From Nageia nagi (taxonomy: Eukaryota; Pinophyta), in the NCBI GenBank assembly GCA_050084985.1, contig JBITNC010000001.1:192448001-192512000 (forward strand): a stretch of 64,000 nucleotides of DNA, written 5' to 3'. Shown piece by piece: positions 37,037 to 48,739 of the stretch (within the stretch, counting starts at the first letter, position 1; each line of letters begins with the position of its first letter). Position numbers and translations under genes: made by a program. The notes below the pieces were generated by a model. That model saw nothing but the letters and a program-made list of their open reading frames with translations, had not been told where the DNA came from and did no database searches.

Positions 37037-37582
37037 TGTTAGAAAATGGAGACTACAACCAGTTAGAAAATAGAGAGCAGTTTCTTTCTGTTTAACACCA
37101 AATTTCAGTTGCCAAGAAGCCATGACACCTGGTTATCAGTTATAGAAGGGTTGGGGGTTACCTAACAACCTTCCTAATCCAACTTGGGTTTAAGTTGGGT
37201 TAGTTTGTACCTATAAATAAGAGGCTTGAGTTGAGGCATGCATTATTGTAGTTTTGACAGCAATTGTGAAGTAGATTGTGATTGTTGAGAGAGAGAGATT
37301 GTAGTGAGGTTTTGTTGTAACTCCAAAGTGAAGATTGTAGCAAGTTTATGCTGCTGGTTTGTTGCTTGGAGGACTTTGAAGAATGATATGCAAAAGGATT
37401 GAAAGCTTCTCCGTGGATGTAGCCTACATTGGGTGAACCACGTTATCTCTTGTGTCTCTCTTTGTGTGATTGATGTTCATGGTTATTTGATTTCAGTAGT
37501 ATGTTTTGAATGTTGTTTCTTTTGCTAAGGAGTAAGAGAATTACTGATGCTCTTGCTTATATAAACTTATTAAATCCTAACA
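37037..37582 (+). repeat. 3' LTR of the Tork-like copia
   Basis: It is preceded by the purine tract AAGTGGGAGAT (37026-37036). It carries TATAAATAAGAGG at about 37212 and the same R and U5 sequence as the 5' LTR; the last 150 bases are identical between the two. Confidence 0.97.
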
Positions 37583-37587
37583 CCAAA

Positions 37588-39965
37588 TATTTATATTTGA
37601 ATATGGATATTCAAGTAAACATTTATCTCAAACCTATGTAGATTTCCCACAAATTAGTATTGATATGATAATTTTGATTAAGACAAATTCAAAAGAATAT
37701 AAATCAATGGCCATAACTCCATTTACCTCTATTCAAAATGTATTGGAAACCCTTATTTTGAAAAGAATCATCTCAACAAATTCTTATCTTTACTTATAAA
37801 ATATTTAATATGATATAACACCCTAAAATTATGAAAAAATAATATTCTACTATTAAATACTAAAATATTCCCTTCTTGAAATTATCATTTGACCATCACC
37901 ACTACTTCATATTGAATTACTCTACTTCTAATCTTTTACATAGATAATTATTTCATTTTATGCTAATCCTAAGGATTGTCAAATCATTGTATAATAGATA
38001 ACTATAGTAATAATTATTTTTAATTGCATAGGGTAGGCATCACCTCATCTTACTTGGAGTAAACTTCTAAAGTAATGCATTATAAAAAAATAGACATATT
38101 TTAAATGTAAGAAACATATATAATCCTTATTTTTATAAAAATTATTTTCTTAGATCGATGGTTCAATTATTTCTTATTTTTGTTAATTTAAAACTCTAAG
38201 TTTCATAACAATATATATCTTATGTAGAATTCATCTCAAAGTAGATTACATAATTAATTTAAGATAAATAATGCAAATATTTTTTCAATGGAGATATAAA
38301 TGTTAAATCAATTGAGGAGTATCATCAACAAAGGCATGTTTAGAATCTTCAAAATAATGTATGTATTGAACATAAGACAAGTGAATATACCAAGCCATGT
38401 AAAGATTCAAGAAATAAAGTGCAATATAACTATCAAGATCATAAAGCTAAGTTGAAAGTGATAAAACCAAGTTGAAGGTAAAGATACTAATCCACTGAAA
38501 GGATTTGGAATAACTTTGGATGAAATATGTTATCAAAATAGAATTAATTATGAAAATAATAAACATAAGAAATAAATTTAAATAGTGGTATAACCATATA
38601 TTTTACCTAAAGAGTCTACATTCATGGTGAAAAATTGAAAGACTGTGTGGATGCCTCTCACGATATAACGACTTTCATTATAAAGAATTTGTTTTAAAAA
38701 ATATATATATAATAATATGTACTTCACTCATGATTTGTGTAAAATATATTATGAAAAAAGTATAAGATAAAAAAAATTATGTTTCTATGATCATTCATGA
38801 TTTATAATATGAAAGTTATGAAGAGAACATAAGACTCAATCAAATATTTATATATAAATGTTAGTTTATTTTCTAATTTTCTCTTCAATCTTATTATAAT
38901 GCTATATTAAATTCTTGCAAGATAGAATGTATTGATTTGATCATGACTATCATTCATATTTGAAAAATAATTTTAAGTAAAATTAAAAAATACAAATAAA
39001 ATAATTTTAAATATTTGATTATAATTAAACATAGAATATACATTAATTAACCCATTACATATCTAAAAACGGAACATTGAAAGGCAATTTTAGAGCACCA
39101 GATGCCAATAAAAGGAAGAAAAACCATATTGGAAAAAGTTTTATCAAAAATAAACTCAACTTCTCTTGACCTGCAACAATGCAATAAAATATATCAATAA
39201 ACACAATAAAGTTACACATGTATAATTTAAAGCATAGTAATTTATTACAGTTTAAAATTTTCCTATTAAGATAATATCTTACGTGTTTCTATAAATATAT
39301 TTAAATTTTATTAATATTTGTATCTTATGTACATAAAAATAAGAAGTAAAACAAAAAAATTGTATATTAAAACATTAATTATACATTACACGCGTAAAAA
39401 TAATAAGATCACCATTGTACTTCCCTTGAAGTGTTCCCTAAAGTATATTTATATTTAATCATGATATATTTTTTATTATAATTAACTACATAAACAAAAT
39501 GATTCAAACATTGGGTTAAAGGAGGACAATAACAAAAATATTACTTAAGAAACTTTTAAATCCTTTTGTAGACATCCTAAATTTGAGTTTTGATTTAATA
39601 AAAATAATTAATCTAGGTATTTAGAAATTATTTAGTGATTGGAGGGAATATCAATAATAGAAATTTAATGTGAAGCTAATACATTTGATACTAAATTGGA
39701 GGGAATATCAATATTACAAATTCAATGTGAAGCTAATACATTTGGTATCAAATGTAAGTTTTGAACAATTCTTTATTTACTTATTTGGATTTTGGTTCTA
39801 ACCTACTATGAGGACTTCATCATCATTAAGCCTAACCCCCACTAAATATTAAACTTTGAATTTTAAAGAATCATTTTGGGGGTTTGGTGGCTTCACCAAG
39901 GGGTTAGATACATTAAAATAAGGTGCAGTATTGTATTTCCTATTTCATATTAATATATGCTAGAT
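37588..39965. other. AT-rich spacer without a recognised gene
   Basis: No open frame of substance or readable protein family on either strand. It holds a 57-bp tandem duplication at 39638-39752. The left edge continues the sequence that the copia element interrupted. Confidence 0.6.
39638..39752. repeat. tandem duplication, period 57 bp, two copies
   Basis: ATTGGAGGGAATATCAATA starts at 39638 and again at 39695. Each is followed by TCAATGTGAAGCTAATACA or its near match and TTTGATACTAAA or TTTGGTATCAAA. Only a few differences separate the copies, so the duplication is recent relative to most repeats here. Confidence 0.93.
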
Positions 39966-40355
39966 TGTTAGGAACCCATAAGATCTAAAAATGGGTTTTA
40001 GCCAAAATAGCTATAAAATATGGAATATCAATAGATTTGTAATGTGACAAAACATATAATTTAAGTAATGCAATTCAGAATAACAACAAGATAACAAAAT
40101 ATGATAACTTTACAAAATAACATTATAAATTATTGGCCATTTCGAGGGGACTTCCTTCTTACAACTCAAAAGATAAATATATTTTTCAAGATGATATCTC
40201 TACCCCTCTACACATATTTATAGTCAAGTTATCCTAACTATAATTAATGGTTCATAACAAAATGGTGATTCATCTTACTAAAGTATGATAGTTCACATCA
40301 TAAGTTAGTAATAAACTACTAACATAAGTAAATGTTAGGATATGGGATCCTAACA
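39966..40355 (-). repeat. LTR with 15-base inverted ends
   Basis: It starts TGTTAGGAACCCATA and ends TATGGGATCCTAACA, a 15-base inverted repeat with one mismatch. On the minus strand a TATA box, CTATAAATATGTGTAGAGG, lies near 40210-40220. Minus-strand purine-rich ATATGGGTGGCA abuts its start, as a polypurine tract should for a 3' LTR. No second copy of this LTR exists in the window. Confidence 0.88.
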
Positions 40356-40572
40356 TGCCACCCATATTGGAAAATAGCTTTTTCCTCAAACTTGAAATTG
40401 GGGAAACTATTGTTGAAGTTGATGAAGTGCATCCCAAGTCACATCCTCAAGTGCTAATATGTGTTACTAGATATGAACTTCAGTAATGATGAGATTACAA
40501 AGTTAGTGTGTGTATCTTTTCAAAATAGTTTTAGGTTCAATCATTAGAACCATATTTTGTGAGTTCAAGTAA

Positions 40573-41460
40573 CTATGCCTGAATGTTTGCTTGTGAACAT
40601 AGTATCTTCTTCAGGTAAGAGATATGAAATATTGGATAAAATTTTGAGGATACAAGTAACTCCAATTTGTATGCTATAGGTCTAATGCATTGGATTATTT
40701 TGTAGGTCTGTAAAACTTTGTAGCTAACTTTTGGGATCCCTTTATCTTGAGAGATTTTTGATGATATGGTTGAAGTTGCAAGAAAACAATATTCCCTTCT
40801 TGAAATTATCATTTGACCTATTATTGATCAATTGGTTATTTGATTCAATGTTGAGCAATCTATAAATTCTCCCAAAGGTGTAGGATATTCACCAAAGTGG
40901 TTAATTTAGTCTACAACTTGAACATTAGTACTTCTTAGAAAATAAGAGGCCATTATGTGTGGTGCTTGACCAGGGTTCATCTTAATGGTAATATGATACA
41001 AAGTAATCCACTTAACCAAATGAACTAGTTGAATCAAAGAAAAAATAATGTAGATAAGTCTCTAATCACTTATTAACAATTTCTATCTAACCATCAGTTT
41101 GGGGGTGATAGGCTAAACTCATATTAAGCTAAGTGCCTTGAATATTGAAGAATTATTACCAAAAATTGTTGGTAAAAGTAGGGTTACAATCACTAATGAT
41201 AGTGGAGGGCATACCATAGAGCTTGAAAATGTTATCAAGAAAAAGTTGAGCCATATTTACAACCTTGTATTTGTGAGCCAAGGAGAAATAATATGTATAT
41301 TTGGTTACCCTATCCACCACCACCATGGTAATAGATTCACCATAAGAATTTGGAAGGCCCTTAATAAAATCCATCAAGATATCAATCCAAGTTTGTATTA
41401 TGGGAAGATGAAATCATGAGGTGCCTATTGTCTCACCTTTTTATTGCTAACAAACATCAC
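40573..41460 (-). pseudogene. integrase remnant, chromovirus type
   Basis: 41377-41156 reads MMDFIKGLPNSYGESITMVV, then VDRVTKYTYYFSLAH, VAQLFLDNIF-like reading and LYGMPSTIISDCNPTFTNNFW: the catalytic core with the first and second aspartates kept (DFIKGLP and SDCNP). Before it, at about 41450-41400, CDVC and GETIG reading matches the end of the zinc domain. 40812-40573 reads IQCIRPIAYKLELLVSSKFYP and FHISYLKKIL, the usual end of chromovirus integrase before a chromodomain; no chromodomain is seen. A gap of about 340 bases with no clear reading separates the two. Confidence 0.85.
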
Positions 41461-41569
41461 ATAGAAAGTAAATTCATTTGAAAATTCTTCATGAAGAGAA
41501 GAAGTGTCATCATTTGAAGAATTAACTATAAAATCAGTTATAAATTATCCTTTTTTAGCCTTTTAATTG

Positions 41570-42540
41570 AAGAAAATACGATCAAACTCTTGCAATAACA
41601 TACTCATTTAGCAACCTATTTAGAAAGGTGAGGTTTGGACAATAAATATCTTAATGGATCAACTTGTGCAATTACATTAGTGTAACTAAAATTAAAGGAT
41701 TAGAAAGACACCTTTTGAGTTCTTCAATAGAATTTTGGCATATTTGATCCCATAAAAATTTGACATCTTTCTTCAATAGATGAGAAAATGGAGAGCTATC
41801 ATCAACCAATTAAGTAATAGATCTTTATATTGCTTGAATTTTCCCCTAAAGACTTCTTAGCTACTTTATATTCTTTGGTGAAGGTGTTTTTGAAATCAAT
41901 TTGACTTTTTTGGGTCTACTTCAATTACTCTTCTTCAAATAATAAAAAACAAAAATTATCAAAAGAAATACCAAAAGAACACTTTTGAGGTCTCAATCGT
42001 AACTTGTACTCTCTTCATCTTTGAAAAATGACTTTCAAAATTGAAATATGATTCTCCTTTTTCTTTGATTTAGTAATAATGTCATTAACATAAAATTCAA
42101 GAGAATGATGAATCAAATAATGAAATATGGTAATCATAGCTCTTTAATATGAGGTTCCTACATTTTTTAGATCCAAGGACACAACCACAGAACAAATTAT
42201 ATCCCATGGAGTAATAAAATTTTCCTTATACTATTCTTTTGAATTGGTTCCAATTTAATTATAATCTAAAAATCCATCCGCAAAAGCTAATATCTCATCC
42301 TACTATAAAATCAACTATTATATCAATACTTGGAAGTGGGAAGATATCTTTTGGATAAGATTTATTAACATCTATGAAATTTATATAACATATCACTTCA
42401 TCATTAGGTTTAGCAATAGGAATAATATACGATATCCAAAAGGAATAATTAATAGGCCTAATAAAATTGACATCTAAATACTTTTGAATCTCTTTCTTAA
42501 CCAACAAAGATATCCTATAATGCAATGTTTTTAGTTTTTA
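41570..42540 (-). pseudogene. RT and RNase H remnant, Tat type
   Basis: 42525-42295 reads HYRISLLVKKEIQKYLDVNF, then IRPINYSFWISYIIPIAKPN and VNKSYPKDIFPLPSIDIIVD, the RT fingers and early palm. Around 42150-42060 it continues with RAMITIFHYLIHHSLEFYV and NDIITKSK, where the YVDD box reads YVND. About 41830-41700 reads PFSHLLKKDVKFLWDQICQ and then LKRCLSNPLILV. About 41650-41570 reads VDPLRYLLSKPHLSK, the RNase H segment. No integrase of Tat type follows. Confidence 0.8.
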
Positions 42541-42559
42541 TTGGATTGACTTTTCATTA

Positions 42560-43110
42560 TCATGACTTCCTTCATTGGATATGACTTCTTATTTTCTTTT
42601 GATATATTATTGTATTGGAATGAACCAATTTCAACCAAGCATTTCTCTTTACTCAACAATTTATAAGTCATGTCAAAAATGGAAGATGTTGATAATCTAT
42701 TGCATTTGAATTTAAGGAAAAAGGGATATTATCCAAGAAAATCAATATGATATATTATTCTTCAATATGATCATCAATAATAATCCATACCTTTTAAAAT
42801 TTTATGATTATATTTTCTAATATCTCATTAGGACCTTTCTTTGGGACCATCAATTCTACTATGGTAATCAATCTTGGAATATTTTTCTTGAATTACTTTT
42901 TAAATAGAGTAACAAATTGCTTGTATGAAGTGATAGATCCATGCAAGAGAGAGAAATACCATTTCAATACATCACCCTTCAATCTTGCAAGAAAATATTT
43001 ATCCATAAGATTGTGATTCACCTTAAACTTGAGTTCACTTTTCATTTCGAATGATCTAAAATATTAATTTGGATCTCCTTATTCACTATATAACTCAAAT
43101 ATAATCTTTG
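42560..43110 (-). pseudogene. gag remnant, Tat type
   Basis: The minus frame from about 43090 reads FRSFEMKSELKFKVNHNLMD, then KYFLARLKGDVLKWYFSLLH and GSITSYKQFVTLFKK: the gag capsid domain, like the copies near 27500 and 56050. The usual His-Cys motif and the whole protease are missing before RT begins at 42525, so an internal deletion is likely. Confidence 0.75.
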
Positions 43111-43479
43111 TGTAATGTTCTAGTGGCATTTTGTTGAGGATATCATCAAAAAAGAAGACTTGTATATTTAATTATTTCAGAATTCTTATTAGTATTCATC
43201 ATACCTTCAAACTCTTAGACTCATTTTATCATATCACTCGTTGGAGAAGATAGTGCACCACTTCCTTGACTAACTTCCACTTAAGCATCCTTAGGAATTT
43301 TTCCATTCTTATTACTCAAACTATCATAAACTTGATCCACTCCAAGGCCATAAATCATATCCAAAAGTTCTTGAAGAATAATAGACATTTTAAAAACACT
43401 TGAGATACATTAATAATTCTATCCAATTTAAACCTTAAGGTTTTTGGTTCAACTAGTGGGAAAAATTAAGTAGAAGTGT

Positions 43480-44316
43480 AGTAAAAAAAGTATCAATTTC
43501 ATCAATTTGTAAATACTCAAAATTAAGTTTAGTCAACATATTATTTATTTTAAATTAATAAAATAATATTAAAAATAGGTACTAGTAATATAATTAAATC
43601 AACAATAACTAGGGCATGGATAAATTCACCATGAATAATAATGTGACCTAGTTAATGGGCCAAACCTTAACCCGTATCAAATTTGAATTAGAAATAGGTA
43701 CATATAAAACCTATCATTCTTACCTTATCTATGGAATCAAGGATACATCTAACTTAGAGATATGCATAATGACCTTTACCTAAAATTTGGACATTCATTC
43801 TTCATAGTAATTGTGCATCAATGTATAATGTGAAGACTTGAGGTCATACAATATCACATAATATTTTCTAAGTAATAAAGTCTAATTTTGAGATTGATCA
43901 TTGAATTTTTCTATAAAAAGACCAAATATAACTACAAATGTAAAAGTACAAAGGTAGTTAATACAATAAAATGTAAATTCAAACTTGATAGGTGGTGGTG
44001 AGAACCATGAGTTGCATCCAATAATGAGAATTATAGAATGTTTAGAGTGTTAACTATCAAGGGTTTATAGTTATCTCATTATGGTCTTCCTACTTTTATA
44101 GACGAGTTTCATCCTTGATCAATAGACCTTTCTTATAACTCCTTGAATCTTGTATCATAAAAGAAAGAAAGGGGTAAGATAATGAAGTACATTGACTACA
44201 TCAATAGAATAATATATCAAATATAGCAATATAGTACATTAATCAAATATTTATTTTAGATACCTAAAATATAATTTTTAGTAAAGTACAAATCAAATTT
44301 AGGTATTTACAATTTA
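43480..44316 (-). repeat. LTR-like copy A, minus orientation
   Basis: It is homologous to copy B (44317-44599 plus 62619-63122): shared blocks include CCTATCATTCTTACCT, CTTGATAGGTGG, ATAGTTATCTCAT, ACCTTTCTTATAACTCCTTGA and ATTTTAGATACCTAAAATA. On the minus strand a TATA box, CTATAAAAGTAGG, is near 44097. It ends in TTTAGGTATTTACA, like the TTTTAGGTGTCTACA end of the Tat LTR at 28571. The left boundary is uncertain. Confidence 0.65.
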
Positions 44317-44599
44317 TATTATTAACATTCCTAAGTCTATTATAGATACTAAAAATAAATTTAATAATAAAATAAAAATGAATATCATGAACCTTATTTC
44401 TTAATTTATTGATAATTGCTAAGAATAATAATGAAATGAACAAGATAAGTGATATCTTAGATAATGGATAAAACCTCATCTACCATGATCAGAATTAGAA
44501 GAATATACCTATTGTTCTTACCTATGAAATGAATCAAATTCTATAAATATACTTAACAAGAAGTCAAAGCTATGTTAATCGAATATGACCTAAAATAGT
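44317..44599 (-). repeat. LTR-like copy B, part 1 (interrupted by copia)
   Basis: The second, tandem copy of the LTR. It matches the start of copy A (AATTAGAAGAATATACCTATTGTTCTTACC). It stops at 44599 where a copia element begins, and its continuation lies at 62619-63122 on the other side. The ATAGT at 44595-44599 is the target duplication of that insertion. Confidence 0.65.
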
Positions 44600-44956
44600 T
44601 ATTGGAATATATAATGCAACATTGAGTAATAGTTCTTAATTTATACTTTAGAGTATTAATAGGATGTTATTATATAAACCATTGAAATGCTATTAATACC
44701 ATTGCAATGCCATTAACTTATGAGTAGTGGTTTCAATGGTATTTAATAAATATTATTGTAATTACTTAAAGAATTATCTAAAAATTAAGCTTTAGTTGTG
44801 GATATTTCTACTACTTTAACGAAGTAAGTTTTACCATGTTATATCTTTTATCAAAGCTCTTAGTGGATTAAATTTGATTGATTAGAGTTATATTTGTTGC
44901 TATTGCGTGGAAGTAGTATAAGAGATCTTGTTGGAGAGTCCATTTGAATTCTATCA
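44600..44956 (+). repeat. 5' LTR of the outer copia
   Basis: 357 bp. It starts TATTGGAATATATAATGCAAC (TG of the end changed to TA) and ends CTATCA. It matches the 3' LTR in ATAATGCAACATTGA, TAATAGTTCTTAATT, TATCAAAGCTCTT, AGAGTTATATTTGTTG and TTTNAATTCTATCA. Confidence 0.8.
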
Positions 44957-44957
44957 A

Positions 44958-44970
44958 TTGGTATCAAAAT
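44958..44970 (+). promoter_or_regulatory. primer binding site, Met-tRNA-like
   Basis: TTGGTATCAAAAT lies two bases after the 5' LTR. The first ten bases of the standard TGGTATCAGAGC site match except for one G to A; the rest is decayed. Confidence 0.6.
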
Positions 44971-45597
44971 GCCTTGTATGACATCTTCTTCAAACTTTTG
45001 TGAGGTAATCCTCATTAAAAGGCATGTTATCAAATATTTCTCTTATTTCATTTATAGAAAAGATTTTTTATGAGGTAAAAATACTTCTCTATTTTTTTTA
45101 CACATAAGGGGTATATATTTTTTTTTCTTTTTAACCTCATATTTGAAAAGTACTCATCGAGAACTTTCCAATAATTCAAAAATCACTTAAAATCAACCAA
45201 CGATTTGAGCTTTCAAGAATTTATTCATATTCTAATATATATATATATAGCAAATTTATTTTATTTTTGTAAATTAAAGAATGAAACTTAGATCTTTACT
45301 CTTGAATTTTTTTTCAAGTTTAAAATGAATTTATTTTATATTTATTAAAATATTTTCTAACATTTTGTTAAAATACTTTATTTCTAAGATTTGCAATTTT
45401 TTTTTATAAAAATACTCTATCTTTTTTAGCATTGTCATTTTGTACCCTATATGATTTTTTGCATAGTTAAAAGAAAAATTATTTTTATCATTTTTTAAAT
45501 TTACACAATTGAAAGAAAAGTTATATATATATTATATATATATAAGGGAGAGTACAATAACCAATAAGCCACACACACTTCCCATTTGGGTGGGGAC
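44971..45597. other. leader of the outer copia, no coding reading
   Basis: AT-rich with T and TA runs (a TA-rich stretch at 45519-45542). No gag of copia type can be read before the inserted gypsy LTR begins at 45598. Confidence 0.5.
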
Positions 45598-46336
45598 TAT
45601 AGATGCCTAAAAATAATTTATTAGTTATTTGATAAATCATATTTAGACTTCCTTAACAACTTAATGCAATATTACATATGTTAAGATAAAGTTGATATTA
45701 CAATGCAATACCATGTGTTATATTAAATGTTATATCATTTATCATGGTTTATATTTTAAAGTATCTTGAATATAAAAAAGTTTATATTATTGCTAGAGGT
45801 CAGCCTTCACTCCTTTCTATGTTCTTGTAGGCTATATATGCAAGTAAAATAGGTAGACCTCCATAGATTGGAACTCTTTGATATGATAAGAACTCTAATA
45901 GGTGGTTGTCAGTCATTATCTTCATTAAGCTATGGTGTCTTTATATGCCACCTATCATGAGAAATTAGTATAATTTGAGCTCTAAATTTTCTTCCTTTGT
46001 GCACAACATAATTTGGCATGTCTCATGCAGTCAATGATGTCCTCTTAGGATAGTGATGGAATGCACTTTCTAGATCAAGAGTTCCAAATTTTGATGGTCG
46101 AGTTGTTGATTCATGTACATGAAGATCCATTATCAACTTGCCACGAGTATGATCCCAATCCTCCAAAGATCCATTGCTACTTGTTGTTGAGGATTGTACA
46201 TACACTTCATATTAGGTGCATGTGTTTCATTTGTATTTATTTTATCTGATATAGTGTACATTATCTAATTCTTCTTATATTGTAGATCAATTTATTTATT
46301 ATGTATATTCATATGTTGCACAATTTGAGGTTTACA
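45598..46336 (+). repeat. LTR of the nested gypsy element
   Basis: It starts TATAGATGCCTAAAAATAATT and ends GGTTTACA. The first 50 bases line up with the complement of the end of the LTR at 28571. A TATA-like TCTTTATATGCCACC lies near 45941. No partner LTR was found between 57060 and 58240. Confidence 0.65.
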
Positions 46337-46494
46337 TTTTGGTGAACTTGACATTCTTACACACCTAGATCTCTATCTAAAGAATCCCTTCTACATAGTC
46401 ATGAATCCATTTTTGTTATTATTTCTTCCCTTACCTGAGGTTTTAGAGCAATAGCTAGAGAAAATGATAAAACTAAGGTTTATTCTACCTATGT

Positions 46495-46776
46495 TTCAAA
46501 GATGGATCTAAATGGAGAACAGCCAAGGGTTTCTAAGAGTAAGGTTCATTTTAAGGATATGAAGAGAAGTGTTAGGGTTAACCTTGATTTACCTCTATAA
46601 GAGATTGATCCTAATGAATGAATGGATACTAATGAAGATAATGATACTGAATCTACAAGTTCTAGCAAGATGGATATTTTTAAAAAAACTCATAATAGGC
46701 TTAATGTGTCTATAATGATTATAATTTTAAAAATGTAAGTTTGGGAATCCATGATGATACTTATGATATTGATTCT
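46495..46776 (+). pseudogene. gag N-terminal part, left of the copia insertion
   Basis: One frame with two stops reads MDLNGEQPRVSKSKVHF, then KDMKRSVRVNLDLPL, then DTNEDNDTESTSSSKMD and IFKKTHNRLNVS; after a one-base shift it reads NFKNVSLGIHDDTYDIDS up to 46776. It is acidic and Ser-rich, as gag N-terminal extensions often are. The reading continues at 55040. Confidence 0.65.
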
Positions 46777-47274
46777 TGTTAGAATGTATAATGCATTATT
46801 GTAAAGGTTATGTAACAATCTTGTATGTAAGTTGATTAATACTTAAGGGTATCATTTGATACCTTAAGTATTTAAGTGAATATGATAATGTAACTCATCC
46901 TACACTCCATGTCATGAGCATGCCCCTTGGGTAAAAGGATGTGCATGTCATGCTTTTGTACATTGAATAAAAGGGTGATCCAAAGAGAGATTTTGGCCTA
47001 TAAATAAAAAACTCCCTCTTTGTGATCACACACCAATTTGTGGAGTAAAAACATGCTATAAGATAGTGTTTAAGAGATTAGTTAAGAGAATTATAAGAGT
47101 TCATATTTGAGATTAAGAGAGATCTAGTTAGTAAATGTACTCCTAGTTGGAGGAACCACTTACATCTTATGTTATCTTTGTGAGATTGCTTTGTGAGTTT
47201 GTTATATGTGTATTGTGAACTTTCATGTGATCTTAAAAGTTTAGAGTTGTTCATGTTATAGTACAATTCTTACA
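46777..47274 (+). repeat. 5' LTR of the inner copia
   Basis: It starts TGTTAGAATGTATAATGC and ends ATTCTTACA, with TATAAATA at 46999-47006. It contains an ATACTTAAGGGTATC and ATACCTTAAGTAT pair, which can fold back on itself. Confidence 0.93.
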
Positions 47275-47276
47275 TT

Positions 47277-47301
47277 TGGTATCAAAGCTTGGTATCAGAG
47301 C
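47277..47301 (+). promoter_or_regulatory. tandem duplicated Met-tRNA primer site
   Basis: TGGTATCAAAGC at 47277-47288 and TGGTATCAGAGC at 47290-47301, in a 13-base tandem repeat. The second is the perfect site; the first, which sits next to the LTR as usual, has one G-to-A change. Confidence 0.9.
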
Positions 47302-47902
47302 TTCTCTTTAACATTGTAGTATGAAAGGTTAATCTCACTCACTCCTCCAACTACTTTAGTGAGATAAAAGATTTGAAGGTATAATCTTTGTTTCATTTTT
47401 TTAATATATTACTAACATTGTTATAAGATGAAATTCTATAAGAAAATTTACTTACATATTATTGCTATATTATTACTAACACTACTTTGTTAGTTACATT
47501 TTCTTATACATAACAAATAATGTGTTATAGTTAAGTCTTTTTTTAATATATACCCAAATTTTTTACTCAAACTAAGTGAAAATTTGAGGAAGGGCTTCTT
47601 ATCTATTTTTCAAAATATTTGCAAAATTTATTTATTTAAAATAAGAAATTACTTCTTAGTCTATTTTACAATATATATGTAATTTTTTCAAAAAAAATGA
47701 AAGGAAGGGGTAGTTATGTCTTGAATGTGGGAGGAGCAAAATTGCTTAGCAAATGTGCTTGATTTTTTACATTAAACATGTTGCTCAAATGCAAACTAAA
47801 CAATAATGCCAACTAAATAAGGAGCAATAGCAACAAATGTTGCTAGTCTTGTCCATGGCCACAAAAAACCTAAAGCTACAAGTGGTAGGAACACACTGAG
47901 AG

Positions 47903-47998
47903 CTCCTCTCCTCACATTGTTCTTTTCTTATCCTCTAGGTGGGAATCTAACTCCTCTCCTCACACTTTTTTTCTTGACCTCTAAGTGAGAATTTAGCT
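47903..47998. repeat. tandem duplication, period 48 bp
   Basis: CTCCTCTCCTCACA starts at 47903 and at 47951. Each is followed by a T-rich stretch, then CCTCTAGGTGGGAATCTAA or CCTCTAAGTGAGAATTTAG. Confidence 0.85.
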
Positions 47999-48739
47999 CT
48001 CTCTCTTCCCATCTTAGGCAACACCCAAAAAGACCCATCCATTATGTGCCCAACTCTCAAATCTAGCCTTGTGTCCTTTGCTCCTTGCTTCAGTTTCTCC
48101 TAGGCCTTTGTCAACTCCACACTCAAATTGCCTCCTGCCCTTACAACTCATCTCCTAACTATTTGACCTCCCCAAGGCCTAGTTCTACCCTGACCTTGCT
48201 CTACCTAGCCCTCCTTTTTTCAACCTTTTTCTAAAGATAATAACTTCTTTCTGGCTTTCTTTCTCATTCATCCTGACATGCCTTATTGCATGGAGTGAGA
48301 ATTCAAAAAAGGCATTAAAATTGGATGGATAGAATTTAATGCATTTGGATAGAGTATGGACTTTCTCTGCCTCCTTAAATTGCATAAAGTGGAGTGTAGT
48401 TTAACTCCTCATTTATTTTTTTACAAAGAATGTGATCAAGTAATTTTTTATTTTTTTTTACTTGGAGAAATATTTAAATTAGTATGACAAATTATTAATT
48501 CTTTTTACCTAGTCAACATTATCTTGAAGTTGTTAGGTAATTTTTTTAGCTAAATATTCTAAAGGAATATATTATCTAGGAAGAAAAGTTTTTATATTGC
48601 AATTTACTTTGGTAAATATTACCTAGGTAAAAGTTATTTTTCATATTAGCACTTTTGTTGTGTTAAATTTTTTACTAAGGTAATTTTTTGTAAGGAGGGA
48701 GACATTTTAAAATCATTTTTTAAAGTAAACAAGAGGGAA

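Larger units (their letters stand above)
32476..37582 (+). mobile_element. near-complete Ty1/copia retrotransposon, Tork/Tnt1-like
   Basis: LTRs at 32476-33020 (545 bp) and 37037-37582 (546 bp) start TGTTAG and end CTAACA. They differ at 12 bases and one indel, about 2.2%. CCAAA lies directly outside both ends (32471-32475 and 37583-37587), a perfect five-base target duplication. A Met-tRNA primer site follows the 5' LTR, and the purine tract AAGTGGGAGAT precedes the 3' LTR. The body encodes gag, protease, integrase, RT and RNase H in the copia order. The conserved blocks place it near Tnt1-type elements of the Tork lineage. Seven in-frame stops and one frameshift inactivate it. It is the youngest insertion here. 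It interrupts the 264-bp tandem repeat on its left. Confidence 0.97.
39966..44316 (-). mobile_element. chimeric Ty3/gypsy relic (Tat-type 5' half, chromovirus-type 3' half)
   Basis: On the minus strand, from right to left: an LTR-like sequence (about 43480-44316), gag (about 43110-42800), RT (42525-41950), RNase H (about 41900-41570), integrase (about 41460-40573) and a 390-bp LTR (39966-40355). Gag, RT and RNase H read as Tat type. The integrase reads as chromovirus type, and the two end LTRs are not related to each other. The junction lies near 41470-41560. A protease is absent: gag runs into RT within about 250 bases. All frames are broken. Confidence 0.7.
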
